From Erpobdella octoculata (lineage: Eukaryota > Annelida > Clitellata > Hirudinida > Erpobdellidae), in assembly GCA_963978895.1 (NCBI GenBank), contig OZ022238.1, positions 5,426,996-5,490,995 on the forward strand: 64,000 nt of DNA, written 5' to 3'. Shown here in pieces: positions 28,781-41,759 of the stretch. Positions within the stretch are counted from its first letter, which is position 1. Each line of letters opens with the position of its first letter. A program made the position numbers and the translations under genes. Under the pieces are notes generated by a model. It had not been told where the DNA came from. It did no database searches and worked only from the letters and a program-made list of their open reading frames with translations.

Positions 28781-28890
28781 AGAAACCTCTCCATCCTGCT
28801 CAGAGAGCAGTTCGGTTTTCGTCAGTCTTGTGGACCAAACACCTCAACTGCTTTCTTAAACAATTCTGCCAATATGATTTTCAGCGTGAA
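28770..28890 (+). pseudogene. possible LINE reverse-transcriptase scrap
   Basis: One frame reads 'LLREQFGFRQSC' followed by 'NTSTAFLNN', resembling the 'QFGFR..rST..AL' block of non-LTR reverse transcriptases. It is too short and isolated to be certain, and no flanking RT motifs are readable. Confidence 0.3.
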
Positions 28891-29103
28891 TCACCGTTTT
28901 AATGCAAAATCAACGAGGTAACTAAATTAAATAAAAACAAATTTTCAAAAAAAATCACTTAGATAAAATAAAATAAAATAAAGTTGTTTTTAAATTAAAC
29001 GCGAGTGACATCCATTTTTCTTTCTTCATCAAAACTTGAGTGTGCATTATAAGGCCAATTTTGTTCTTGACACCATTATCTGATATCTTCATCATAGAGC
29101 CTG

Positions 29104-29205
29104 CCATCGTCATCATCATCAACATCAATATCGTCCTCATCATCATCATCATCACTATCATCATCATTATCATCATCATCATCGTCATCGTCATCATCAT
29201 CGTCG

Positions 29206-29241
<36 letters not shown>

Positions 29242-29281
29242 CTACCACCACCATCATCATCGTCGTCGTCGTCGTTGTCGC

Positions 29282-29364
<83 letters not shown>

Positions 29365-29441
29365 CTACCACCACCACCACCACCATCATCATCATCGTCG
29401 TCGTCGTCGTCGCCATCATCATCATCATCATCATCACAACC
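29104..29441. repeat. (CAT)n microsatellite, compound
   Basis: CAT/CGT/CAC triplets over about 340 bases. Triplet periodicity opens all frames, producing poly-Ile, poly-Ser and poly-Met reading frames that are not genes. Confidence 0.95.
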
Positions 29442-29916
29442 ACAATTTCTTTCCTTATCATACTACTCAAGACTGCGTCAAAATGTCAAACGTGGTGTGG
29501 AAAAGTTTATCACCACCTCCGATCTCAGCCGCTCTTTCTCACCTTCTAATCTCTCCGTCTCTCGTTCATATTTTTTCCAAATTGTCTATTTTTCTTTAAA
29601 ATACATGCTACTGCTAATAGTATTTGCAGATATTACATAGAATTATAAACATTATTTTGTATTATATTGAATAATTAAAGTATTTAATATAAACTATGAA
29701 AGGTTGTAATAAAATAAAATAATTTACTTTGTCAATATAATAGCATATAATGAATGTTAACCATACAATTTATTTTGAAATGAAATCAAAAATACGACTG
29801 AAATATATAAAAATGAAAATGAATCATAATTTTGATAAATGAGAAAAAGTGTTGATAAAATAAATAAAACTGGAAAAAAAAGAAAAAAAAGACGAGGAAA
29901 AAAAGAAAAGAAGGAA

Positions 29917-29949
<33 letters not shown>

Positions 29950-30555
29950 GAAGAAGATGAAGAAGATGGTGAGATAAAAATTTAAACAGGTACTTCATCA
30001 ATGTCTCATCGTAAACTGGCAACTTATTAACACAACGCCACATTATTGACAACCTGTTGAGAAAAACAGTTTATAGGTTATTTTTAATTAATTTTAAATT
30101 TATAAAATCGAAAACAAAGTCTAAAAACATTTTTTTTCTTTTTTTCCGATTTTTAATGAAAATAAACTTGATTTTTTTAATACCACTCATGAAAGTCTCC
30201 ATTCAATTGATGGATGCGTTTTGCTATTTTTCACTGAAACTTAATTTAAAAAATAATTAATCCTCAAAACAAAAATCACAGTTCAGAAGTGATTTTGTTA
30301 TTTTTATAAACAAAAAATTGATTTCGAATTTAAAACTTAATTAACTAACAGTACGTTGGCAATGTCAATCAAAGAAGGTGGTTATATTATAATACAATTA
30401 ATTACAAACTAATATTATATTATGTATTATATTCTATTATAGTACTTTGAAATAAAACGCACTTTAAAACATCTACAACATTCCGTGGTCATTTGTATAC
30501 CTTCCTCCGGATAATTTCATATTGATAAGTTTTTCTGTCATGGAAAATTACACCA
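29442..30555. other. AT-rich stretch without recognisable genes
   Basis: Includes an A/G-rich tract (29870-29965). No coding signal. Confidence 0.55.
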
Positions 30556-30558
30556 CCA

Positions 30559-30945
<387 letters not shown>

Positions 30946-32560
30946 CCTATTCACCTGCACTTTCTCTACTAGTGTGAGAATTGTGTAACTTCACTCTGGC
31001 CTTTCTTTCTCTTTTTTTTCTCTCTCTCCTCTCTTTCTCTCTCTTACTTTCTCTGGAGAGTTTCCACACATACGAAAGTCACCATCTGCTCCAATTTCAC
31101 TTTTTTCTCGTAATTTAAAAAGTTTCTTTGACCCTTATTTGCAAAAAGGTCAAGAATAAACTTATATATAGAACAATTATATAAATGTATTTTATGAAAA
31201 ATTATTTATATCCAAGTGACGTACAATGCATTTCGCTTGTAATCAATGCTACATTGAATACAGCAACCAACTCTTCCTTGAGCTGTTTTATTGTCAAGTC
31301 TGGTCATATATTGTCATCCGATTGCTACATATCTGAAGCAGTGATATTTAAAATCAAATTAGCATAACTCAGATAATTATTGTAATTATCAGACAAAATT
31401 GCAATTATTGCAGATGCTTGTTAGCTTTTCCTGAAGTTTTTATCACTAAAATCTGTTAATCCTCAAGAAGTTTTAAGCTGGAAATGAAAAACAAACCGCA
31501 TGTTTTCTTAGAACACGGAACTTTCATGGCAGCTGAATTCATAACTAGAGATGAAGAACAAAAAAAAATTAAATTCCGTCATTCTTTATAAACTTGATTG
31601 AAAACATGCGACCATCGGGTCTACCATTCGTTAGCATCTCGGCGGTACAAATTATGCTGGACACGGCATATTATAGCATCATCGTGGTTGTCAGGAATGC
31701 ATTGAAGCAATTCGCGTTGATTGTAAAGCTTATTTATCTAAATTTATCTTTTTCCTTCGCTGTTTTTCAGACAGTTGTTGTTAAGAATAAGCAATAAAAT
31801 AGTTTAGTAATTTGTTTACTGTATTGAATTAAGTTTGACGAGTGAGTTTGTATTGCGTATGTATTTGATGTGTACGAGTAGATGTGTGCACACGTTTGTT
31901 TGTGTGCATGTATGTTTGTGTGTGTGTGAACTTTTCGTTAGTGCTTGTGTGCATGTCTTTCTTGTGCAAAGGAGTGTGTGCCTATGTATGTATGTGCACT
32001 GCAAATTTGTCAAGTACTCGGACACTGTTGTTGGCAAATATTTGTTTGCTTTGTCGGCGTGGTTTTGAACTTTCCAAGTCGATGGCCTGTTTCCTGTTTT
32101 GACGTAATTTATGATGTTCGTGTTTTTATATTATTACAATTTAATCTGTTTGTTAGTAATTTATAAAATTATTTATAAAAATTGAGAAAAATAGAAACTA
32201 CAAAATGTAGCTTTTGAAAAATTTTATTCGACGATTACATCTTTTACAGTCCATTCGAAGCAAAAAGCGACACCTGTTGACGGTTTTATTTAAAAAAAAA
32301 AACTTTTATCTTCAACAAAATTAAATCAAATTTAAAATAAAGAAGAGAATTGAAATAATCAACGAGAAAGAGAAAAAGAAAAACTGAATTGATGTTTAAT
32401 ATGGTACTACTCTGCATCATATGAGTCTTTTATATTCACGTATACATACATTTATTAACTACTAACCGAAAATATCATTCGTATAATCATCGCTAAATCA
32501 CCAGTAATCATTTTATGCATCAATTTGCATTGTCATATCATATATATGCGTATTTATATA
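30946..32560. other. stretch without recognisable genes
   Basis: A CT-rich tract follows the microsatellite, and TG-rich DNA lies at 31850-32000. No supported gene. Confidence 0.5.
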
Positions 32561-32563
32561 TGC

Positions 32564-32565
<2 letters not shown>

Positions 32566-32648
<83 letters not shown>

Positions 32649-32675
32649 TATACGCATATATATATATATAAGTAG
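32566..32675. repeat. (TA)n microsatellite
   Basis: TA repeat with a few GC interruptions. Confidence 0.95.
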
Positions 32676-32881
32676 AAAACTTGAATTATTACAAAAATAG
32701 TCGAAACAAAAGTTTAAAATCTCTTCCCAATACGAACAATCGTATGAACAAACGAACACGAACCAAAGGAAGTGATATGAACGACAACAAAAAATAGAAA
32801 AACAGAACAAAGTTAGACGGAAAGAATGGTCGAAAAGTATTCCAGCTCAATCGCTTCTCCTGTCGAGGCATCGAATATTCG

Positions 32882-32901
32882 AGTATATATATATATATAT
32901 A

Positions 32902-32996
<95 letters not shown>
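32882..32996. repeat. (TA)n microsatellite
   Basis: TA repeat interrupted by ATTCAT and CACACA. Confidence 0.95.
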
Positions 32997-32998
<2 letters not shown>

Positions 32999-33351
32999 TA
33001 GGGCTGTAGATATCCATGAAACCAGGTTACACGCATCTGCAGGGTATGGGATCGAGATGTACAAATATATTCATAATCGATACATAATATTATATTAACA
33101 ACGTTTTTATAATAATACTATGATATATAATTGTTATTCAGTCTTGTTTGACCGTGACCATGTATCAGTGATGTCAATAACCTCTCACAAATACCACTGG
33201 TTCAAAACAAGAAAGAAATTGCCACGAAACGAAGATAACAGTAATACCGGTCAGTTCAAAAGATGGACATTTGCAAACTCTCAAATTGTTATCACTGGAA
33301 TGTTTAAATATTGATCTATGAATATTTCAGGTTAACGGCAAACAATTTGAT

Positions 33352-33357
33352 TTTAAT
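33352..33357 (-). promoter_or_regulatory. candidate poly(A) signal of the protocadherin
   Basis: ATTAAA on the minus strand about 105 bases past the stop codon in exon 7. It is a weak hexamer and not proof of an end site. Confidence 0.3.
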
Positions 33358-33459
33358 GCTAAATATAACAAAGTTGGTCCGCTCGAAAATGCATTGTATG
33401 TTCTTCAGATCGTCATATCATCATCATTATTATTGGAGGATTTCTTCGCCGAGTCTCAT

Positions 33460-33854
33460 TCAACCGTAGTCGTCAGAGCCACTGCAGTCGAACTCGTCGA
33501 TCCTCGACTCAGCCACCGGCTCGCTGACTAGGAGAGCTATGATGGGTTCCAGTGTTGGTATAATCTGAGAAGCGGGAACGAGCGACTGAAGGGTTGAAAT
33601 GCTTTGAGACTTGGACATTTTGGGAAGTTCCACGAGTAGACCGTTGCGGGGTGGTCGCTGGCCGGGACTGCCGTGGATGGCTTTGTTGCCGTCGAAGAGC
33701 TTGTGCTGTACGATGCTGTTGTAGAGGAATGGAACCTTCGCCGGGTCGTTGTTGTAGTTGTAAAAGTTCTTCGCTACGGAGTCGGGTCGTTGCGGCAGGT
33801 GGTGAAGATGGTAGTCGATGTAGTTGCTGCTGTTGATGCTGCTGCCTAGTTCTT
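33460..33854 (-). CDS. protocadherin exon 7 (C-terminal cytoplasmic tail and stop)
   Basis: Last coding exon, residues about 1534-1664. The acceptor ATGCAG|AAG lies after a pyrimidine-containing stretch; a second AG 10 bases further in (ACTAG|GC) keeps frame. The frame is open for 130 codons and ends in TGA at 33460-33462. GC content and codon use are those of a real exon, unlike the flanks. The product is hydrophilic and rich in Asn, Tyr and Ser, with the patch 'MSKSQSISTLQSLVPASQ' and ends in FDCSGSDDYG. An almost identical motif, FDFLGSDDYG, occurs in exon 6. I do not recognise a catalytic domain; a cytoplasmic adaptor-binding role is inferred from position only. Confidence 0.72.
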
Positions 33855-33962
33855 CTGCATGATCGAGAACGTTAGAATTAAAATTTTAAAAGTTTATACT
33901 TTTGAGAGAAAAAACAACTTTTCAATTAAAAGATCGTTAATTATTTGAAATAATTTAAGCTC

Positions 33963-34249
<287 letters not shown>

Positions 34250-34345
34250 AGATATATAATAATATAGATATATAATATCAATCTCCAATTAAATAATAAT
34301 TTAAGATGAAACTTATATTTTTGTTTACAATGAACAGCAGCACAC

Positions 34346-34973
34346 CTCTTATATTCGAGAGCTGAACAACTCCTCCAGATACAACGGCTGACTTTCTCGA
34401 ATTCTCCCTGCTTAACATCTTATTCGGTAGGGTTCCATAACCGGTCGTGAACAGGAATGTTTTCAAGCCATTCTGACCTCTTGCTGTTTTTTCCTCAGTG
34501 TCCCGACAATTTTCTAGGGGATGCCATGACCGCGGAAGACCCCTTAGTTCTCCGTAGTCATCTGAACCTAAGAAATCAAACCCTAGTTGGTTTCTCTGCC
34601 AGTCTAAGCCCCCGGTCAGAGTTTGGATCTGGTTGAACGGATTCCCAGTGTTTTGTTGACAATCTATACTTCCGGCTGATTCTCGCCTTTTGGTGACATC
34701 AGATTTGAAATTTTGAATTGCACCAGTCCCAGATAGAGCCGGGATTGTCGCTGGATCATCGTGCCCAGTCGCTGGCAGCTCTTTGGAAAAGCGGAATGTC
34801 TGATTCTTCAGCGAAGATGGATTGAAGAATGGAGAGAGAGTGTTTGTAAAGGAAAGTTCTTCTTTGACAGGTGCTGCGTCAGTCACACTCAAGCGATCAC
34901 GCGATGAAATACCGCTGTCCATCATGGCCGCGCCGGTCTCTTTTTGCTGCGAGTTTTCGTTGTTTGCTCTCTC
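34346..34973 (-). CDS. protocadherin exon 6 (cytoplasmic tail)
   Basis: Residues about 1325-1534. The acceptor is CTCCCAAATCTTCGTTCCTG then CACAG|GAGAGAGC, a good pyrimidine tract; the donor is AGAG|GTGTGC. It enters in phase 0 and leaves one base, matching exon 7. The product starts ERANNENSQQKETGAAMMDS, is Ser/Thr-rich, and contains FDFLGSDDYG about two thirds along. A longer open frame extends upstream to 35330, but that part is TG/CA-repeat DNA reading as His/Thr and lies before the acceptor, so I treat it as intron. Coding status rests on open frame, composition and phase agreement; no homologue was available to compare. Confidence 0.68.
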
Positions 34974-35014
34974 CTGTGCAGGAACGAAGATTTGGGAGAG
35001 TGTTTGAAGCTTCT

Positions 35015-35310
35015 GGATGTATACGCGCGTGTGTGTGTGGAGATGTTTGTTTCGTTGGCTTGAGTTTTTATGTGTGTGTGTGTGCACGAAGCTGACGTGT
35101 ATGTGCAGTTGTGTTTTTTTGAGTTTGTGTATATATGTGCGTGTGTGTTTGTGTGTGTGTGCTTGTGTTTGTGCGTGTAGTTTGTTTTCTTTAGATTCGA
35201 GTGTTGTTTGTTTGAAGTTTTTCTGTGTTAAGGTTGAAGTGCGCTTGAAGCTTGTTTGTGTTTCTGTCTGTGTTTGGATTTCTTCGTGTGTGTGTGATAT
35301 ACGTGTGTAG
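35015..35310. repeat. degenerate (TG)n-rich tract in intron 5
   Basis: TG-rich DNA directly upstream of the exon 6 acceptor; reads as a spurious His/Thr ORF on the minus strand. Confidence 0.8.
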
Positions 35311-36365
35311 TTGTCTGTAAGCTTACTCATGTGTGAGTTCGTTTGAAGAACAAAATAAAAAATTAGAGTTTTTACATGTAAAACATGTGTTTAATATTTG
35401 ATACATAATAATCCAGAAACTTAAAAAACAATTAAAAAATTTACTTTTTCTAAAATTAATTTGAGTGAAAAATTAATCATCTTTGCCATTATATTTATTT
35501 TTTTACTTCTATTAAAACCATCACTGGACTGTTTATTTTCTGTTAAATAAAACCATATTTTCTGTATTAAGAAAAAGTGAAAAACGGTTTAACAAACTAA
35601 AAACATGCCTTTAATTAATTCATAAAATTTCTTAGCGACATCGATGATAAGTAAACAAAAGATGTTTGTAGTTACTATGCCGTTGATAGTTTTTGTCGTC
35701 ATTATCAATATGCTTTTTTAATTTATTTTTTAATAATTTTTACTTTCTTAATGTTGTCTTTTAGTTAAATTATAAGTTTTTTAAACTTCAAAACGTCCGT
35801 GGACATTCCACGGACACCCCATGTACATCCCATGGACATCCAGACAAATAAACGTTAATAAAAACATGTACAAATGAGAAAAAAATAAAAATAAATAAAT
35901 AAAAAACTAAAATATGAAGAAGAAGATGAAAAAGAAGCAAACACTCAACGTTGATACAAAAAGGTGCCAAAAGTGTATACTTCTCAGCTCCGTAGGAAAT
36001 TGATTGAGTCCACGACTTGACATGTTTTGATGTGCGTTGTGTATGTTGTCATCGTGGTTGGTTTAATTGTTATGTATCAATAATATTATTTATTTAGAAT
36101 TTATATTATCGATAGTATTTAAATGTTTATTTATCGGCTAATTTTAATTTATAAAAAAAATTAAAAAAAATCGAAAAAACGTATCTCTCGAAAACAAAAT
36201 AAGTAGACCAAAAGTTTTGTAAAAATGAATTTTAAACTTTTGACGGAGAAGGAAGTCGTTCCATCATCCACCATAATTTCCCCCATGCCGTCTGCCGTTT
36301 TTTTTACTTTCTCTCATTTTTCTCACTCCGATGACTCAATCAACTTTTCACTTCTCAAACACTTC
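35311..36365. other. intron 5, no further feature
   Basis: AT-rich. A small palindromic patch of CCATGGACATCC-type repeats lies at 35795-35845; a related CCATGGGATGTC patch is at about 8280-8300. Confidence 0.5.
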
Positions 36366-36602
36366 TAGCTGTCAACATCGTCACCATTATCGTGGTCGTC
36401 ATCATGATCATGATGATCATCGTCATCATCATCGTCATCGTCATCGTCATAGTCGTCATCATCGTCATCATCATCATCATCATCACCATCACCTTCACCA
36501 CCATCACCATCACCTTAACCATCATCATCACCAACATCACCATTACCATCACCATCATCATCATCATCATCATCGTCATCGTCATCGTCATCCCCATTAA
36601 CA
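36366..36602. repeat. (CAT)n microsatellite in intron 5
   Basis: Compound CAT/CGT/CAC repeat giving poly-His and poly-Met frames. Confidence 0.95.
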
Positions 36603-37079
36603 TCGTTCAAGAATTTAATGCGCGTCTTTTTAAATGGGTTAACTGACGTATTTAACAAATTCGTGTTCCGAATTGCTTTTAAAAACTTCCATGAGAAATA
36701 AGTGGGTTAAGCAAAGAGTAATTTTTATAAGTACTTTAAAAAAAGAAGTAGAAATAATGATTTGTTTATTGTCGCAAAAATCCTATTTAAACGTTAATGT
36801 AATCACACCACGTGATCAGATTTTAACTAATTAGCATTAGTTTGACGTTTCATTAACCCAAATTATTAATTATCTATTCAAATTCTCATTAACATAAACA
36901 CTCAAAAACTCACACGTAGAAACACGGCATATACATAAACATAAAACTAAATAATAAACAAATAATACAGTCTAACAAACACGCCCATATAAACATAGAT
37001 AAATACACCTACAGATGAATACAAACTTACACACGAACACTGAATGCTGATAGTATCTCACTTCTTCGTACGTGAACAT

Positions 37080-37270
37080 AGAGGGGCGCATGCTAACAAA
37101 AATCAGAAACACAAACTAACAAAAAAATGATATAGGCCTACAAGCTAACAAACAACAAGATACAGGCCTACAAACTAACAAACAAAATGATATAGGCCTA
37201 CAAACTAACAAACAAACAGACACATATTAACAAAAAAAACACAAGTTAACAAACAAAGAGAGACAACCTA
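37080..37270. repeat. degenerate repeat (ACAAACTAACAAACAAAATGATATAGGCCT)
   Basis: Three to four diverging units of about 39-45 bases sharing TA(C/T)AGGCCTACAA and CTAACAAACAA. Confidence 0.7.
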
Positions 37271-37332
37271 ACAAACGGGGAGACGCGAGTGAAAAATGAT
37301 GGAAATCGTAGTAACAAATTCGCACAAAGCAC

Positions 37333-37593
37333 CTTTTCAAAGTTTCCATTTGCGCTCTCTTCCGACCGGTTGTCTTGACAACGAGGAGTTATTTTTTCAG
37401 CAGATTTGAAACCTCCTCCATCAATTTGCCTCCTTTCTTCCGGTGTGACGTAAGCATTTACAATGGCCGTCGCCTTACCGCCCTGGGCGCATCCGGTCGT
37501 CGTTGAATACCCGGATGACGTGGCCGTGGCGAGGTTGTTGAGGTGATGGTGGGTCGGTTGGCTGGCGGAGCTACTGGTTAATGAAATCGGGGT
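37333..37593 (-). CDS. protocadherin exon 5 (cytoplasmic tail)
   Basis: An 87-codon exon, residues about 1238-1324. On the minus strand the acceptor ACCCCAACAG|ACC is followed by 261 bases with no stop, ending GAAAAG|GTGCTT. Both boundaries are phase 0, matching the phase-0 donor of exon 4 and phase-0 acceptor of exon 6. An in-frame TGA lies five codons upstream of the acceptor. GC content is well above the flanks. The product contains 'SASQPTHHHLNNLATATSSG' and a mixed-charge C-terminal half; no domain recognised. The acceptor pyrimidine tract is weak, and the exon could be alternatively used because exon 4 can also read through to its own stop. Confidence 0.65.
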
Positions 37594-37671
37594 CTGTTGG
37601 GGTCATAAGTTTGTTGAATTGAAAAAATTAACTTTTTTTTTTAAATTGCATAAATCTTGTTTTATCATTTT

Positions 37672-37677
37672 TTTAAT
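37672..37677 (-). promoter_or_regulatory. possible poly(A) signal for a short-tail isoform
   Basis: ATTAAA on the minus strand about 32 bases beyond the TAA that ends exon 4 read-through. Suggestive only, because the surroundings are AT-rich. Confidence 0.25.
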
Positions 37678-37756
37678 CAATTTGGAGAATAGTCACTTTC
37701 AATTCTCATTACACTCTTGAGTTAAGAAAAAAATTTTCGGCATTTTCAAAACAAAC

Positions 37757-39462
37757 CGTTCTAGAATGAACGTGAGACCCGTTGACCAGTGGTGCACCTT
37801 TACGGATGATGGTCTTCTCGTGGTTCAAGTCGCCCTCTACGGCACACCTGACCACCTTCCCACGCGGTACGATCTTCCCCTCTTCGACGTACTCGTTCTC
37901 TTTTGTCTCCCTCGGCGAGGGCTTTTTTTGCATGAACTGGACGCAACAGCACGAAGATGTACGACTTGTTACCTCGTGATCGCTCTTCCTTCCCGAATGC
38001 TGCTTTCCACCGTCCGTAAACACCACCGGCTTGGCGCCAATTACGGATGAAGAATAACTGTCTATGAGGCATTCCGTACCGCAACTGGGCACCGTGGCTT
38101 TACCGGCGTTTTGACACAGACGGCGGCGAACATCGCCATCTCCCGAGGGCGAGTTGGACATGTAGGCGCCGTTTCCGCCGCCGTTTCTACCGTCTGTCGT
38201 TCTCTTCTTCAGGGCACAGATGACCCCGATGATGATGATTATGGCAAGAAGTACCAGTGCCAGTGTAAAAGCCAGAACCACGACCGTATCTTCGCTGGCT
38301 AGAATTCCATAAGCCGACTCGTAAGAATAACGCGAGTATCCTAAAAACGGAACTTCCCTGCTGATGGTCAGCTTCAGAAATTTTGATTGACCGATCAGCT
38401 GAGGCAGGCCGGAGTCCTTGACGACAACTTCGAGTACGTACGTCTCGAAGACGACGTCGCTCAAGTCGCCAACGACGCTCAAGTCGCCGCTCGTTGGCGA
38501 CAACCTGAAGTTGTGGCGACGTTTGTGAACGGCCTTGCTAGCCGCGTGATTATTAGGAGTGAACGACTGCATGTGATAGGTCAGCTCAGCATTCTGGCCA
38601 CTATCTGGATCGACGGCTCTCAGCTTGGCAACGGAATGACCGTTTGGCGTCTGACTGGATATGATGAGAGTCTCGTTTCCATCTCCTGGAAAGAGGAAGT
38701 AGGGCCGGTTGTCGTTCGTGTCTTCGACGTGTATGGTGACGAGAACCGTGGCCGTGTGAGACGGCTGGCTGGGAGTCTCGCGCGGGAAGTCGTTGTAGGT
38801 GACCTGACGGTGGAGCAGGGAGTTGTAGCGTTCGAAGTCGTCGCGGATCGGATCGTAGTATCTCATGTCGATCACTTCGTCGTCGTTGTCCTCCTCGTCG
38901 TCGTGGTCTCGACTCCTCTTGTGAAGACTCTCCGACCGGGACGGCAGATGGATGGAGTGCGGAATGAAAGAAGGTGCCGCATAGGCGATGACGTAGAACT
39001 TGTAAGTCTCCTGATACTCGCGGTCGAGCACGAGCTTCGTCGTGATCCTTCCCGTACCGCTGTCGATCTCGAACAGGTCCAGAACGTCCGACGTGGTCTG
39101 TATGTTCGTCTGCTGGTAGACTGAGTTTGAAGTGTAAAGAATCTTCGAGCGAAACGACGACGACCTCAAACTTCTCAACGGAGTCGAACCGCTTTTGTTT
39201 GGGGCGGTATCCTGTTTTGATGTTTCATCAGACGATCGAGTTGAGTTTGACTTCGAGCTCCTCAATTGGCGCCCATGTGGCCGCAGACTCATGACGTCAG
39301 CGGGATCGACCGCGACATCGTAGTTCAAGTTGCTACTTGCCTGGTGGTAAAAACTGCCGGGCAAACCCTCGCCCAGGGGCTCGATGACGTAGACAAAGTT
39401 GGCATCTTCCCGGTTCGATTTCAGCTCCCCATCGTAGGCTCGCACCTCGCCGACAAACGTTC
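37757..39462 (-). CDS. protocadherin exon 4 (EC6, EC7, transmembrane helix, proximal tail)
   Basis: Residues about 669-1237. The acceptor CCATCCTTTTCCAG|GAACG continues exon 3 in phase (HVSP-G-TFVGEV). It encodes the bulk of cadherin repeat 6, with calcium motif DTNDN at about 916-920. EC6 is about 270 residues instead of the usual 105-110, because of a Ser/Arg-rich loop (about 733-775) and an acidic loop (about 850-885). Repeat 7 follows (about 921-1055), then one transmembrane helix (TVVVLAFTLALVLLAIIIII, about 1061-1085) and a basic stop-transfer CALKKR. The proximal tail has a Cys cluster (SSCCCVQF). The donor is uncertain: ACG|GTTTGT at 37757 gives phase 0 into exon 5, but the frame stays open 15 more codons to TAA at 37709, giving a possible short-tail isoform. 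Confidence 0.85.
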
Positions 39463-39924
39463 CTGGAAAAGGATGGTTGAAATATATGCGGTCGGCACGG
39501 GGCTGATGTATAGCCCGTGTCACATGTGAGGGTCGTGATAATTTGTTTTGCACTGATGAACTTGGTTAAAGAGAACGTGTGTTTGTGCGTGTGCGTGTGT
39601 GTTTGTGTGAATGTGTGTTAGTATGTCTGTGTGTGCGTTTGTCTATAAGGATCATTTTTAAATGTTGTCACTCTGTTGTGTTTGTAATAAATGAACTTGT
39701 GTATTTAACTTTTCAACTGGAAAAAATGCTTTTAAAGAAACTTATGAAAAGTAAATTGCTGGTCAGTTCTCGCATAAATCAACTTACACGTGCTATTAAA
39801 AACAATTTCACACATAACAAAAACAACATGGCTGTCTTCTAAATTTCAGTTATTTACATAAATTTGTAGGCCACTTCCAGATTCTTTGCTTGCTCACTTG
39901 GTTTTTGGATGTTTTTTTGTAAAT

Positions 39925-40009
39925 ATGTATGTATGCATGTATGTTTGTGCATGTGTATGTATGTATGTATGTATGTATGTATGTATGTATGCATGCATGC
40001 ATGTATGTA

Positions 40010-40042
<33 letters not shown>

Positions 40043-40430
40043 ATGTATGTATGTATGTATGTATGTATGTATGTATGTATGTATGTATGTATGTATGTAT
40101 GTATGTATGTATGTATGTATGTATGTATGTATGTATGTATGTATGTATGTATGTATGTATGTATGTATGTATGTATGTATGTATGTATGTATGTATGTAT
40201 GTATGTATGTATGTATGTATGTATGTATGTATGTATGTATGTATGTATGTATGTATGTATGTATGTATGTATGTATGTATGTATGTATGTATGTATGTAT
40301 GTATGTATGTATGTATGTATGTATGTATGTATGTATGTATGTATGTATGTATTATGTATGTATTATGTATGTGTGTGTGTATGTGTGTATGTATGTGTAT
40401 ATGTGTGTGTGTGTGTGTGTGAATACCAAG
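39925..40430. repeat. (GTAT)n microsatellite in intron 3
   Basis: More than 100 GTAT units over about 500 bases, with GT-rich edges. It occupies about 40% of the intron between exons 4 and 3. Confidence 0.98.
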
Positions 40431-40743
40431 AACCGACAAGCCAAGAAGCTGAAGAGAGTTACTCTGAAACTGTTAGACTCATAAACTCCTGTTTAAGCGC
40501 TGAAAGATCTTCAACCGTATAATTTTATTTTAAAAAATTACAAAAAAGTTTTCGTTTGATATCTAATGAACTTCCGTGCCTTTTTTGATTATTCAATTAA
40601 AGTTCCATTGAAATTAATATATTTTTCTTTTATAGTTTTACTCAAATGCTAGTTTTTATTCCAAAAACATTTGTACGACTCATTTAATTTGCTATTTCAA
40701 TTTTTAACTTATTTAAAAGACCAGCGAGAAACATTTATTTAAC

Positions 40744-41013
40744 CTGGCGAAACGTGTTCGATGATCTTGAACTCGTAGTTCTCCTGTTCAAACACAGGCC
40801 TCGAATCCTCCTCGTCCAAGATGAAGACTTTGAGTCTCGAGTGCGAGGATCTCGGTGGGTTTCCGTGATCGGAGGCTGTCAGCTGGAAGTCGAGTTCTTT
40901 GATCTGCTCGTAGTCGAAAGTAACGGCACTGGTCAGAACGCCACTGTCCTCGTCCACTGTTATGAGCTGCTTGAACTCGCTGCTGATGTCGTAACTGATT
41001 CGTGCGTTTTCAT
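40744..41013 (-). CDS. protocadherin exon 3 (EC5)
   Basis: Residues about 579-669. The acceptor ACAAATCTGCCAG|ATGAAAAC completes a codon split after exon 2 (DPDE-D-ENARISYDI), giving the usual DxD...NA cadherin strand. It contains 'YEQIKELDFQLTASDHGNPP', a classic cadherin strand, and the terminal calcium linker DEEDSRP, a degenerate form of DxNDNxP. The donor GCCAG|GTTAAA is weaker than average but is in phase with exon 4. The exon-sized block stands out from AT-rich introns by composition. Confidence 0.88.
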
Positions 41014-41759
41014 CTGGCAGATTTGTAAAAAAAACAGTGCACAAACCGTTTTCAATGCACATTTTTGTAATCATAAACATCGATTAGTAATTACATTGAA
41101 AAAATATAAGACCTGCTTTACGTGCGAGTTTATAAAGAATACATCAATGAAATGCATGCACTAGAGACTAGAGGCATAGGTTCAATACATCTTTAATATT
41201 GTTATTATTTCATTTTAATTTGACGATCGTTAATGATGCGTAAATCCGCAGACTCCCATCGTCGTCATACGTGGTATGAGCTTAATATCTCAGTAACGTT
41301 AATACTGTTGGTTTTAAATTTGCCGATGTTACTAAAGCACTTCTATACTGCTGTCAATACAAATTGTGGATATATCTCGGTCTCCGATACCGTAAAATTT
41401 GAAAGCAGTTTAGAATTAGTTAACTAATTTTAATATTAAGTTAACTATTTATTTAACTGACCAACAGAAAAATTTAAGCCCGTTTTATTGAATTTGACAG
41501 TGGTATTTTTTTACAAGAGGAAAGACTTAAAAACGACATAACAGTATTTTTAATACTTATAGCAGCTTTAGATATGTATTTTATAGCTATTTGTTTTTAT
41601 TTGTTCAATTTTTTTTAAAATAAAAACCAGTAGCCAAATTTATATAAAAGACAAGTAAAAAACTAAATAGCAATGCAATTTAATGGTTGGCTGAGTACGA
41701 ATTGACAACAACTGCAGGAACTGGCTACTATTGAAACTCACAGAGATCATGCAACAAAC

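Noticed and set aside
34974..35330. N-terminal part of the long minus-strand ORF that contains protocadherin exon 6
   Set aside because: It reads His/Thr-rich sequence from TG/CA repeat upstream of a good splice acceptor at 34973, so it is treated as intron.
38387..39124. 245-codon plus-strand ORF opposite protocadherin exon 4
   Set aside because: Shadow of the real coding strand, whose frame carries cadherin and transmembrane motifs.
39886..40522. MYVC/HTYI repeat ORFs
   Set aside because: GTAT microsatellite.
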